Assembly: GCA_009380045.1 (NCBI GenBank)
Contig: WHSN01000023.1
Location: 1 to 34,765 of the forward strand
DNA length: 34,765 nt
Direction: 5' to 3'
DNA from: Luteitalea sp.
GTDB taxonomy: Bacteria > Acidobacteriota > Vicinamibacteria > Vicinamibacterales > CAVVIG01
Shown: positions 1 through 7,189 of the stretch, in pieces
Layout of the letters: every line of letters starts with the position of its first letter
How positions within the stretch are numbered: position 1 is the first letter of the stretch
The notes under the pieces: generated by a model
What the model was told of the DNA's origin: nothing
Database searches by the model: none
What the model saw: the letters and a program-made list of their open reading frames with translations, nothing else
Position numbers and translations under genes: made by a program

Positions 1-54
1 GAAGAACACCAAGGCGTACGAAAAAGGAACGAACTTGACAGCGACAACTCTCAT
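1..54 (-). CDS. Possible N-terminus of an exported or membrane protein running off the left edge
   Basis: An ATG at 54-52 opens 18 codons reading leftwards out of the window. They give a short basic start (MRVVAVK) followed by a hydrophobic stretch (FVPFSYALVFF), as in a signal peptide or first membrane segment. There is too little sequence to name a family, and no clear ribosome binding site precedes it. It could equally be a chance open frame. Bases 55-245, between this start and the end of the hydrolase gene, hold nothing I can support as a gene. Confidence 0.25.
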   Translation of the reverse strand, partial: MRVVAVKFVPFSYALVFF

Positions 55-245
55 AGAAGTACTGTTGGCGCGTCCGCGCGCAGCGGAATCATCGACATGT
101 CACAGACGATTACTCGGACACGCTCCTAGAGCGCGTTCGATCTGCCGTGGCAGTCGTTCATCATGACGGCACGAAGGCACACGACTTCTCTCTGCCAAAT
201 CGGCACTAACGGCCTGGGACACGTCTGCGGGCGGACACGATCCGA

Positions 246-974
246 TCAGCGCTCCAAGTCGGCACCGACGGTTGCCATCCAGTGGCTGATCACCTGCTGC
301 ACGCCTGCCAGGACCGTCGCCTGGCCGGGCGTTGCTGCCTTGCCCACCTTGAGGGAATGATCGCCGCCATGGACGACGTGGAGGGTGGCGCGGTCGCCGA
401 GTGACGACACCACCGGCGCAAGCTCCGCCGGGGTGCCGAAAGCGTCGCGGCTTCCCTGGACGAACAGCATCGGCGCGACGACTGCGGCGAGATGGGCGTC
501 GCGACGCTCCTCGGGACGACCCGGAGGATGGAGTGGATATCCCAGGAGCACCACACCGTCGAGGGCGAGCTCAGCGTCGGTGGCGACGTGGGTGGCGATA
601 CGTCCGCCCATCGACTTGCCGCCGATGAACAGCGCCCGCCGCGCGGCCGGAACGTCTTTCCGAACCTGCTCGACGACAGATCGGTAGCACGCCTCGAGCA
701 GCGGACGCCGATCAGGAACACGTCGTCGCTGCTCCATGTAGCCAAAGTTGAACGTCACGGTGTCGATCCCCAGGGCGGCCAGCGCCCCGGCGAAGGCGAC
801 CATGAACGGGCTGTCCTGTCCGGCGCCAGCGCCGTGCGCGAGGATCAGCGTGGCGTCTCGAGAAGCCGCGACCGCTTCGTACACGCGGGCCGTCACCGAC
901 GAAGCGGCTGGCATCGGTACGCTTAATTCGCGAGTGTTTGGCATCAGCTCGTGCGTGCCCGAATCGTGGCTCAT
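246..974 (-). CDS. Alpha/beta hydrolase, KANL3/Tex30 or dienelactone-hydrolase-like
   Basis: This is a cytoplasmic alpha/beta-hydrolase-fold protein of 242 residues. The oxyanion-loop motif HGAGAG lies near residues 47-52 and the nucleophile elbow GKSMGG places Ser121 as nucleophile. A later FVQGSRDAFG supplies the acid Asp177, and GGDHS supplies His206. The short size and the 'HGAGAGQDSPF' opening match the small family related to KANL3/Tex30 hydrolases, whose substrates are mostly unknown. I chose the ATG at 974 because it lies just after the stop of the upstream MbfA-like gene. A TTG at 986 would add four residues and overlap that gene by 11 bases. It is the last gene of a six-gene run transcribed leftwards. 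Its substrate cannot be read from sequence. Confidence 0.85.
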   Translation of the reverse strand: MSHDSGTHELMPNTRELSVPMPAASSVTARVYEAVAASRDATLILAHGAGAGQDSPFMVAFAGALAALGIDTVTFNFGYMEQRRRVPDRRPLLEACYRSVVEQVRKDVPAARRALFIGGKSMGGRIATHVATDAELALDGVVLLGYPLHPPGRPEERRDAHLAAVVAPMLFVQGSRDAFGTPAELAPVVSSLGDRATLHVVHGGDHSLKVGKAATPGQATVLAGVQQVISHWMATVGADLER

Positions 975-975
975 T

Positions 976-2115
976 CTACGCCGCAAACGCGAGGCCGACG
1001 CCGTAGGTGACAGCCGCCTCGAGGATGCCGACCAGCGTCATCTCGAGACCGGTGGCCCACCACGGGCGAGTGGTGACGAGCGCCTTGGACGCGCCGACGA
1101 CGAAGTGGGCGACTGTGCTGATGATGAACGAAGCGATGACCGCGGTCATCCCGACCGCGAAAAAGAACGGGACCACCGGGATGAAGCCGCCGATGGCCGT
1201 TGAGAGGGTCGCGGACACGGTCGAGCGCCACGGGCTGGGAAAGTTCTCCTCCGACAGGCCGAGCTCTTCGTGTACCAGCGTCCGCAGGAACTGCTTCGGC
1301 TCCTTCTGGATCCGTTCCGCCATCATGCGGGCTTCCTCCGCAGAGAACCCCTTCAACTGGTAGAACAGGTCGAGTTCGAGCAGCTCCTCGTGGGGATCCT
1401 CCTCAATCTCGGTCCGCTCCCGCGCGACCTCGGATTCGTACACTTCGCGCTCCGACTTGGAGGCGAGATACGCGCCGGCGCCCATCGACAGCGCGCTGGC
1501 CAGCGTGCCGGCCAGGCCCGCCGCGAGCACGACCTCGCTCCCGCCGGTGTAGCCGGCCATGCCCGACACGATGCCGAACACCGCGCCCAGGCCGTCGTTC
1601 ACGCCGTAGATGGCGTCGCCAATCCAGCCGGTGCCGCGCACGTGCCATCGCTCGCGCCGCAGGATCGTGTCGAGCGCCGTTCGCGCCGACGGCAGCGACC
1701 CACCGGCCAGGGTGCGCAGGATCACCGCGTGATCGGCCTCGTCCCCCTTGGCGTCTTCGGCGATCCTGCGATCGGCAGGATCGCTCAGGCGCGACATCAG
1801 CTCGTCGTAGTCGGCCTCGGCGCGATTCTCCTCCTGTTCCAGCCGATGCAGCACGACCGACGGGTCCGAGATTCGCTGAAACCACGACAGGCCGCTCTCC
1901 ACGGCGGTGCGGTCCGGGTGACGTCCGGTCGCGGCGGCGATCCGCTCGGCCCATCGCGTCGCGTGGCTCTCCTCCTGATCGGCGAGCCGGTTCAGGATTG
2001 CCTGTCGTTTGGCGTCCGGCTCGCGATCGGCGAGCTGCCGGTAGGTCGTGGCCGCCTCGACCTCGCGGCGCCACATCTTTTCGATCGTCGCGAGACTGGT
2101 CTGGTCGAGCGGCAT
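976..2115 (-). CDS. mbfA: MbfA-like membrane ferritin: ferritin-like domain fused to a VIT1/CCC1 transporter
   Basis: This 379-residue protein has two parts. Residues 1-140 form a ferritin/rubrerythrin-like helical domain with iron-ligand patterns: Glu20 with the tyrosine five residues on, ExxH at 48-51, and a second ExxH in 'DEADH'. From about residue 145 it is a VIT1/CCC1-type transporter with hydrophobic helices, glycine-rich turns ('YGVNDGLGAVFGIVSGMAG') and the acidic 'EEDPHEELLEL' cytoplasmic segment. The layout is that of MbfA of rhizobia, an inner-membrane iron exporter protecting against iron and peroxide stress. It starts 3 bases after the ZIP transporter stop, so the two are probably one transcript. 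Putting an importer-type and an exporter-type metal gene together suggests metal homeostasis. I see no Fur- or Irr-like box nearby. The domain call is sure; the metal is inferred. Confidence 0.9.
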   Translation of the reverse strand: MPLDQTSLATIEKMWRREVEAATTYRQLADREPDAKRQAILNRLADQEESHATRWAERIAAATGRHPDRTAVESGLSWFQRISDPSVVLHRLEQEENRAEADYDELMSRLSDPADRRIAEDAKGDEADHAVILRTLAGGSLPSARTALDTILRRERWHVRGTGWIGDAIYGVNDGLGAVFGIVSGMAGYTGGSEVVLAAGLAGTLASALSMGAGAYLASKSEREVYESEVARERTEIEEDPHEELLELDLFYQLKGFSAEEARMMAERIQKEPKQFLRTLVHEELGLSEENFPSPWRSTVSATLSTAIGGFIPVVPFFFAVGMTAVIASFIISTVAHFVVGASKALVTTRPWWATGLEMTLVGILEAAVTYGVGLAFAA

Positions 2116-2118
2116 CGG

Positions 2119-2865
2119 CTACCCGATCAGCCGCTCGCAGACCACGATCGTCCCGACGCCGGCGGCGATCAACAGCACCTGCCGCAGCGAGCTCTGATCG
2201 AGCTGCCCGCGATGCAGATCCGGGATCAGGTCCGACATGGCGATATACAGGAGGCTTGCCGAGGAAAAGGCCAGCACGAACGGACGGATGCCGGGAATCA
2301 CGTTCACCATGCCAAACGCGAGCAGGCCGCCGGCCAGGCCCGACGCCCCGGAGACGACGTTCAGCAGCAAGGCGCGGCGGCGGCTGTACCCGGCGGCAAG
2401 AAGGATCGCCACGTCGCCCACTTCCTGCGGAATCTCGTGGGCCGCGACCGCGATTGCCGTGTTGATGCCAAGCGGGACCGAGGTCAGCACCGCGGCACAC
2501 ACGATCGCGCCGTCGAGAAAGTTGTGAAAGGCGCCGCCGAGGATCACCAATGGAGCGGTGGCGCCATGCACCTGACACTCTTCGGTATGGCAGTGCCTGA
2601 GGAGGACCAACTTCTCCAGCACGAAGAAGACGAGAATGCCGAGGAGAAGGGTGCCGAACACCTGCGGCGGTGCAAGCGTTTCGAGCGCTTCGGGGAGCAG
2701 CGCGAGGAGCGCCACGCCAAGCAGCGCGCCCACCGCGTAGCTGACCAGCCAGGGCACCAGGCGCGTCCGAAGATTGTCGTTGAAGAGGAGCAGTGAAGAG
2801 GCGACGAGAAGACCTCCGCAACTGCCGAGAAGACTCAGCCCCAGGGCGGTCGCGAGCAGTGGCAC
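2119..2865 (-). CDS. ZIP-family divalent metal transporter
   Basis: This 248-residue integral membrane protein has about eight hydrophobic segments. The two ZIP signatures are intact: HNFLDG in one helix and HEIPQEVGD in the next, which carry the metal-binding histidines, glutamates and aspartate. A His/Cys-bearing loop ('HCHTEECQVHG') lies just before the first signature, where ZIP proteins often have a metal-binding cytoplasmic loop. ZIP proteins move zinc, iron or manganese into the cytoplasm. The start is a GTG at 2865, 9 bases after the stop of the VWA gene. No in-frame ATG fits better, since the ATG at 2873 is out of frame. The MbfA-like exporter follows after 3 bases. The preferred metal cannot be told from the sequence. 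Confidence 0.92.
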   Translation of the reverse strand: MPLLATALGLSLLGSCGGLLVASSLLLFNDNLRTRLVPWLVSYAVGALLGVALLALLPEALETLAPPQVFGTLLLGILVFFVLEKLVLLRHCHTEECQVHGATAPLVILGGAFHNFLDGAIVCAAVLTSVPLGINTAIAVAAHEIPQEVGDVAILLAAGYSRRRALLLNVVSGASGLAGGLLAFGMVNVIPGIRPFVLAFSSASLLYIAMSDLIPDLHRGQLDQSSLRQVLLIAAGVGTIVVCERLIG

Positions 2866-2874
2866 CGCGCCATT

Positions 2875-3936
2875 CTAGCTTGCGACGTAGCCTCGTCGCG
2901 CGCGCACGCGGTACTTGGTGTTGCGCACCTCGACGCGGATCGAATGCCAACGGCCGTCTTTCTTGCCGGCCGACGCGTAGCCAAGGTAGTACTGCTTGCT
3001 CAGTTCGTCCGCAATGCTGGCGGTCGCGGGATTGAGATCGCGTGCGTTACGCACGATCTCGGTTCGTCCCCCGCTGTCGTCGGTCATGTCGCGAAGCGCG
3101 ACCACGTTCACCCGATCGTCGTTTCCGGCAGTTCGTCCCCATCCGCCTCCAGGACCGGTGATCTGCGGCAGCTGGGTCATGCTCGGGAACGGACGCCGGC
3201 CACGTCCGCCGGGCCATGGAAACGGGAGAGGAGGCCTCGGCCGCGCCGGCCGGGTCGGTACGCGCATCGTCTCGACGCGATCGCTATCGAGGCCGATCGC
3301 GTAGACCAGCACCTCGCTCTCGCGCGTCAGCTGCCGCACCTCGTGGACACCCGCCCGGCTCGAGGTGTCGTTACCGTCGGAGATCACGAGCACCGCCTTC
3401 TTCGGATTCCGGCCAGCCGCGGCCATCGGGATGGCCTCGACCACCGCGTCGTACATGGCGGTTCCGCCGGTGGTCGAAATCCGCCCGAGCGCACGCGATA
3501 GCAGCCGCCGATCGGTCGTCCACTCCTCCAGCAGCAGGGCATCGTTGTTGAACCGGTAGAGGAAGATCTCGTCGCGTTCGTCGAGCAGATCGAACAGGAA
3601 CCGGTCGAGCGCGGCGCGCGCGGCTTCGATCTTCTCCCCAGCCATGCTCCCGCTGGTGTCGAGCACGATACCGAGGCTCACCGGCACCCGCTCGGCGCTG
3701 AAGTGGGTGATGTTCTGCGCCTCGTCGTCTTCGTAGACGATGAAGTCTTCCTGCCGGAGCTCCGGAACGAACCGGCCGCTGGCGTCGGTGACAGTCGCCG
3801 TGACGTTGATCAGCTCGACGCCGCTCTTGAAGCGGAAACGCTCCAGGCTCTCCGGCTCGGCGCTCTGCGGTTGCTGGCCCGTGAGCGTGGCGACGCCGGC
3901 GAACACCGCAACGAGCAAGGCGACCGCGTTCTTCAT
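2875..3936 (-). CDS. Secreted VWA-domain protein, acidobacterial VWFA-related family
   Basis: This 353-residue protein starts with a signal peptide (about residues 1-20, MKNAVALLVA...). An N-terminal beta-rich part follows ('VTATVTDASGRFVPEL', 'DFIVYEDDEAQNITHF'), then a von Willebrand factor A domain with the MIDAS metal motif DTSGS at 93-97 and 'ISDGNDTSS' further on. Around residues 215-265 there is a Pro/Gly/Arg-rich insert unlike typical family members. This arrangement is characteristic of the VWFA-related family expanded in Acidobacteriota, whose function is not established. The start ATG overlaps the stop of the upstream two-TM gene by 4 bases, so the two are translationally coupled. 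A role in periplasmic or surface protein interaction is inference. Confidence 0.88.
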   Translation of the reverse strand: MKNAVALLVAVFAGVATLTGQQPQSAEPESLERFRFKSGVELINVTATVTDASGRFVPELRQEDFIVYEDDEAQNITHFSAERVPVSLGIVLDTSGSMAGEKIEAARAALDRFLFDLLDERDEIFLYRFNNDALLLEEWTTDRRLLSRALGRISTTGGTAMYDAVVEAIPMAAAGRNPKKAVLVISDGNDTSSRAGVHEVRQLTRESEVLVYAIGLDSDRVETMRVPTRPARPRPPLPFPWPGGRGRRPFPSMTQLPQITGPGGGWGRTAGNDDRVNVVALRDMTDDSGGRTEIVRNARDLNPATASIADELSKQYYLGYASAGKKDGRWHSIRVEVRNTKYRVRARRGYVAS

Positions 3937-4634
3937 TGCCTTCTCCGATCGACATGCGGCACGACGCGATCGTCGTTCCGGAAGCTCACACGATAGCGCC
4001 CGGTCTGGGCGGCGCCGGGCACGATGATCTCGAACGATGCTTCGGTGCCGGGGGCCAGTCCGCCGGCGCCCACCTCGCCGCGGCCGCTCGTGAGGAACCC
4101 GCCGTCGCCGGTCAAGAGCAGGACAACGGCAGTCAGGTGCTTCACCGCCGCCGTAGTGTCCGGGTTCCGGACGCTGCCCCGCACGGTGAAGCGATCCTGT
4201 CCGCGTTCATGATCGAGCGCCACCAGCTCGAGGGCCGGAGGGCTCGCAGGGGCGCCGGTGGCTTCAGGCGACGCCTGCACGAGCTGCGCGGACGCCCCTG
4301 CCGGTGTCACCGGGTCCTGCCCGCCGGTGACCGTCATGAAGACCGCCGCCGCGCCTCCCAAGACGAGCGCGCCTGCGCCGATCGCGATGGCCAGGGCAGA
4401 GCGCCGCGGTTGCGGTGGCACGGCGGCGAAGAGCGTGGCCGGATCGTCTCCCCCGTGATCCCAGGGCGGAGGATCGTCGCCAGCTCCCGCTCCGACGCGG
4501 TGAATGTCGGCCGCCAACGCCGCGACCCGCGCCTCCGAGCGCCGCCGATCGTCCCGCACCACCCTCCACGCGACGAGCGACATCGTCGAAGCGAGCGCGA
4601 CGGCGGCAGTCGTGACGACGAGCATCGGATCCAT
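3933..4634 (-). CDS. Two-TM membrane protein with C-terminal beta domain, unknown function
   Basis: I do not recognise a named family for this 233-residue protein. It shows a membrane segment at about residues 4-26, a soluble stretch with 'DDPPPWDHGGDDPATLF', a second membrane segment at about 80-102, a Pro/Ala-rich linker, and a C-terminal domain at about 134-225. The last resembles FxLYD/DUF3426-type beta sandwiches in its 'LELVALDHER...FTVRGSVRNPD' opening and 'PGTEASFEIIVPG' strand pattern. Such domains usually sit outside the membrane. It lies 34 bases after the TonB-like gene and overlaps the VWA gene by 4 bases, so it is probably made with them and may anchor or scaffold a VWA/TonB complex. 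The gene is well supported; the function is open. Confidence 0.75.
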   Translation of the reverse strand: MDPMLVVTTAAVALASTMSLVAWRVVRDDRRRSEARVAALAADIHRVGAGAGDDPPPWDHGGDDPATLFAAVPPQPRRSALAIAIGAGALVLGGAAAVFMTVTGGQDPVTPAGASAQLVQASPEATGAPASPPALELVALDHERGQDRFTVRGSVRNPDTTAAVKHLTAVVLLLTGDGGFLTSGRGEVGAGGLAPGTEASFEIIVPGAAQTGRYRVSFRNDDRVVPHVDRRRQ

Positions 4635-4668
4635 CGGGTTTACCCCGCACTCCGAGCGACGTGAGGGC

Positions 4669-5673
4669 TCATCGCAGCCTGAACTCCATCGCTACTTCTA
4701 CCACGACCTCCACCGCAATACCCTGACGCGTCGCCGGGGCAAAATGCCACTTCCTGACCGCCTGAATGGCGCGCTCGTTCAGCCCGCTCGGCAGGCCCTG
4801 GAGGACTCGCACATCGCCGACGCTCCCATCCCGGCGGACGACAATCTCCAGCACCACGTCGCCCGAGATGCCAGCTCGGCGCGCTTCATCCGTGTAGTCG
4901 CCCTTGACCTCGCGCAAGAGGCGCGGCGGTGCAACGCCCGAACCGGGTCTGAACGGACCACCACCGGTGCCACCCTCCGACCCCGCGCCCACGCCAGATC
5001 CGTCGCCGTCTCCGAGTCCGGTGCCCGCCCCGGTCCCGGCCCCGCCGTCTCGTCCGGGGCCACGGCTTTCCACGTCGGCCCGTGCCTGCTCGAGCACGCC
5101 GGCGCGATCGCGGATGTCTGCTGGTGCGCCGACTATCGGCGCCACCACGACCGGCAACGCCTCCGAGGCGATCGGCGAGAGGGTTGGCTCGGCCGGGGTC
5201 GAGACCGGTTCGATCGGCTTCGGCGGTCGGCGGGCCGGCAGCGGGCTGCTCAGCGAGCCTCGCCCTTCCCGGAGCGCCTGCGGTGGCGGTGTTCTCTGGC
5301 GAAGGCCCCCGCCACCTCCGCCGCCGCCAGGGCCCGGCCCGGCCAGGAAGATCAGCCGCATGTCGTCGGCACGATGATCGGGCATCTCGAACGTCGCGGC
5401 ACGCGGCGTGAGGCCGGCGGCGATGATGACCGTGGCCGCGACGATACCGGCGTGAAGGGTGCTCGAGACGGCGATCGGAAGCCCGCGGGGGCGCCATGTG
5501 GGAGGGGCCATGAACATCGCGAATGGCGTCCGTTGCGAGTCGATCAGCTGCCGGCCGACCCGCACCGCCTCGTCATGTGGCACCAGGCAGTCGCGGCCGC
5601 CAAACGCGGCACGTGCCTGCCCGGTCGAGACACCGGCCGCCCGCGCGATCTCGCCAGGCGAATACAGCTCCAT
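4669..5673 (-). CDS. TonB-family protein with an N-terminal helix-turn-helix-like domain
   Basis: Residues 1-50 of this 334-residue protein look like a MerR-type helix-turn-helix ('YSPGEIARAAGVSTGQARAAF'). A single membrane helix follows at about 65-87, then a proline- and glycine-rich linker including an eight-glycine run near 117-123 and a GDGDGSG region near 207-245. A TonB C-terminal domain occupies 255-334 ('YTDEARRAGISGDVVLEIVV...VRKWHFAPA'). TonB C-terminal domains contact outer-membrane receptors and transmit energy from ExbBD. With TonB topology the N-terminal domain would be cytoplasmic, making this a membrane-tethered DNA- or protein-binding module. It is the first gene of the leftward run and faces the SDR gene across 162 bases. 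No clear promoter is visible on its strand. The N-terminal HTH call is by pattern only. Confidence 0.85.
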   Translation of the reverse strand: MELYSPGEIARAAGVSTGQARAAFGGRDCLVPHDEAVRVGRQLIDSQRTPFAMFMAPPTWRPRGLPIAVSSTLHAGIVAATVIIAAGLTPRAATFEMPDHRADDMRLIFLAGPGPGGGGGGGGLRQRTPPPQALREGRGSLSSPLPARRPPKPIEPVSTPAEPTLSPIASEALPVVVAPIVGAPADIRDRAGVLEQARADVESRGPGRDGGAGTGAGTGLGDGDGSGVGAGSEGGTGGGPFRPGSGVAPPRLLREVKGDYTDEARRAGISGDVVLEIVVRRDGSVGDVRVLQGLPSGLNERAIQAVRKWHFAPATRQGIAVEVVVEVAMEFRLR

Positions 5674-5782
5674 GGGACGGCCCGGTCAACGCAAAAGGCT
5701 TGCCGTGGACGCGGGCGTCGGTGACGCCGTAACACCCGTTCTTTCAGATGTTTGCGCGCGCGCTGACAGCATGGCCGAGGCG

Positions 5783-5806
5783 GCCTGTCTTCCCGAACGG
5801 ACAGGC
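5783..5806. promoter_or_regulatory. Inverted repeat GCCTGTC-N10-GACAGGC, putative operator
   Basis: Perfect 7-base arms at 5783-5789 and 5800-5806 are separated by 10 bases, a spacing of about 1.5 helical turns typical of a dimeric repressor site. The right arm sits where the -35 region of the SDR promoter would fall. Alternatively it could fold as a hairpin in a leftward transcript. No known regulator is matched. Confidence 0.4.
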
Positions 5807-5822
5807 GCAGTAGACCTCCGGC

Positions 5823-5836
5823 TACACTACGCGTCA
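5823..5836 (+). promoter_or_regulatory. -10 box TACACT seven bases before the SDR start codon
   Basis: TACACT at 5823-5828 is followed by exactly 7 bases and then the ATG at 5836, so transcription would begin at or next to the start codon. No Shine-Dalgarno sequence is present. This is one of eight starts in the 5.8-13.3 kb region with the same layout. Confidence 0.5.
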
Positions 5837-6603
5837 TGGCTTTCGACCAGAAGGTGGTGATCGTCACCGGCGCCAGCAGCGGGATCGGCCGAGCAGCCGC
5901 CGAGGCGTTCGCCCGCGAGCACGCACGACTCGTCCTCGTCTCCAGGAACGAGACGGCGCTCAGTGAGGCCACGCGATCGGTGGCCGATGGCGGCGGCACC
6001 GCGGTCGGTTGCGCCGTCGACATCACGTCGGCGGATGCACCCGATCGGATTGTCCGGACCGCGCTCGAAGGCTTCGGCGGGATCGACGTGCTGGTGAACG
6101 CCGCCGGCGTGATCGCCACCGGAACCATCGAAACGACGTCGGACGAGACCTGGGACGCCATGATGGGCGTCAACCTGCGCGCGCCGTTCCGGCTGATTCG
6201 TGCCGCCGCACCGCACCTGAAGGCACGAAAAGGCGCGATCGTGAACGTGTCGAGCGTGAACGGCCTGCGATCGTTTGCCGGCGTGCTGGCGTACTGTGTC
6301 AGCAAGGCGGGGATGGATCACCTCACGCGCTGCGCCGCCCTGGAGATGGCGCCGCTCGGTGTACGCGTGAATGCCGTCAACCCGGGGGTGACCGTGACCA
6401 ACCTGCACCGGCGCTCGGGCATGGACGAGACGCAGTACGCGGCCTTTCTCGAACGCTCGAAGGAGACGCACCCGCTAGGGCGCCCGGGCGCGCCGGAGGA
6501 GATCGCCTCACTCATCCTCTATCTGGCTTCGGAGCGCGCCGCCTGGATGACCGGTGAGACGATTCCGATCGACGGCGGCAGGCAGTTGACCTGTTTGCGG
6601 TGA
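5836..6603 (+). CDS. SDR-family NAD(P)-dependent oxidoreductase, FabG-like
   Basis: This classical short-chain dehydrogenase/reductase of 255 residues carries the cofactor motif TGASSGIG at 11-18, VNAAG at about 87-91, the catalytic serine in 'IVNVSSVNG' (Ser139/140), and the YxxxK pair Tyr153/Lys157 in 'AYCVSKAG'. The C-terminal 'GETIPIDGGRQL' is the usual family end. It reduces or oxidises a carbonyl or alcohol in the cytoplasm. FabG-like 3-oxoacyl-ACP reductases and sugar or polyol dehydrogenases are the nearest groups by pattern, but the substrate cannot be decided. The ATG follows a -10-like TACACT by 7 bases, suggesting a leaderless mRNA. The gene stands alone and converges on the methyltransferase gene with 5 bases between the stops. 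Confidence 0.92.
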   Translation: MAFDQKVVIVTGASSGIGRAAAEAFAREHARLVLVSRNETALSEATRSVADGGGTAVGCAVDITSADAPDRIVRTALEGFGGIDVLVNAAGVIATGTIETTSDETWDAMMGVNLRAPFRLIRAAAPHLKARKGAIVNVSSVNGLRSFAGVLAYCVSKAGMDHLTRCAALEMAPLGVRVNAVNPGVTVTNLHRRSGMDETQYAAFLERSKETHPLGRPGAPEEIASLILYLASERAAWMTGETIPIDGGRQLTCLR

Positions 6604-6608
6604 GCCTC

Positions 6609-7163
6609 CTATCTGACCTTCAGCGCCTCCACGAATCGAAGGCCCTCCCGTTCGGCCAGCGTTCGCGCCGCGCGAAAACCGTCGGCGTGAAGCGAGGGCT
6701 CGGCATCGAAGGGAGGGCCGCTCTGCGCGCGCGTGAACAGCGCGGCGAGCCCGCCTCGTGGCACCGCGCTGATCACCATCACCCGCCCGCCCGGCCTGAG
6801 GATCCGGAGCACCTCGCGCACCGTCGCGACGCGATCTTCTGGGCGCATCGTGGCGAGCAAGCCGGCCGTATCATCGATCACCGCGACATCGAACGCGCCG
6901 TCGTCGAGCGGCAGCCGTGTCGGTGGCGCAATCTCCACTTCGACCAGCACGCCCGCCTGCGCTCCGCCACGGCGCGCCCGCTCGGCCGACGCTTCGTCCG
7001 GCACCACGGCAATCGCCTGTCCGGAGAGACCGACCTGGGCAGCGATCGCCGCCAGCCGTCCGCCGTGCGCGCACCCGAGTTGCGCGACACGATCGCCCAG
7101 CTTCACGCCGGTCATGCCAGCGAACAGCGCGTGCGGTTTGTCACGGCGTCGAAAAGAGAGCAT
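6609..7163 (-). CDS. Class I SAM-dependent methyltransferase
   Basis: This 184-residue Rossmann-fold methyltransferase has a somewhat unusual motif I 'VAQLGCAHGGRL' (about 26-38) where E/DxGxGxG is usual. Motif II is followed by 'LPLDDGAFDVAVIDD', and 'VLRILRPGGRVMVI' is the post-IV strand typical of ubiE/type-11 methyltransferases. The acidic residue of motif I is replaced by Gln-Leu, so SAM binding may be altered. The C-terminal part ('LRFVEALKVR') is a short final strand. The substrate is unknown. It is transcribed away from the inositol-phosphate synthase gene, with 26 bases between the two start codons if synthase starts at 7190. A TATCAT box ends 8 bases before its ATG. Confidence 0.8.
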   Translation of the reverse strand: MLSFRRRDKPHALFAGMTGVKLGDRVAQLGCAHGGRLAAIAAQVGLSGQAIAVVPDEASAERARRGGAQAGVLVEVEIAPPTRLPLDDGAFDVAVIDDTAGLLATMRPEDRVATVREVLRILRPGGRVMVISAVPRGGLAALFTRAQSGPPFDAEPSLHADGFRAARTLAEREGLRFVEALKVR

Positions 7164-7189
7164 GAACAGAGATGATATAGTTTTTGCCC
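7164..7189. promoter_or_regulatory. Bidirectional AT-rich promoter island between methyltransferase and ino1
   Basis: The 26 bases between divergent start codons contain a single AT-rich island, GATATAGTTTTT. On the plus strand TATAGT (7176-7181) ends 8 bases before the GTG at 7190. On the minus strand TATCAT (7177-7172) ends 8 bases before the ATG at 7163. The two -10 boxes overlap, so the polymerases would compete, and both mRNAs would begin at their start codons. There is no room for a Shine-Dalgarno site in either direction. Confidence 0.5.

Noticed and set aside
35-65. TTGACA at 35-40 with TACTGT at 60-65 as a promoter
   Set aside because: The spacer is 19 bases and no rightward gene follows; the next supported gene is on the other strand.
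1270-2796. A long plus-strand open frame (about 500 codons) opposite the MbfA and ZIP genes
   Set aside because: It spans two clear minus-strand genes, has no family pattern and is the usual antisense shadow of G+C-rich codons.
2855-2885. Sigma54 -24/-12 promoter suggested by TGGCAC and TTGC near the ZIP gene start
   Set aside because: The spacing between the two elements is far too long for sigma54, and no other site in the window fits.
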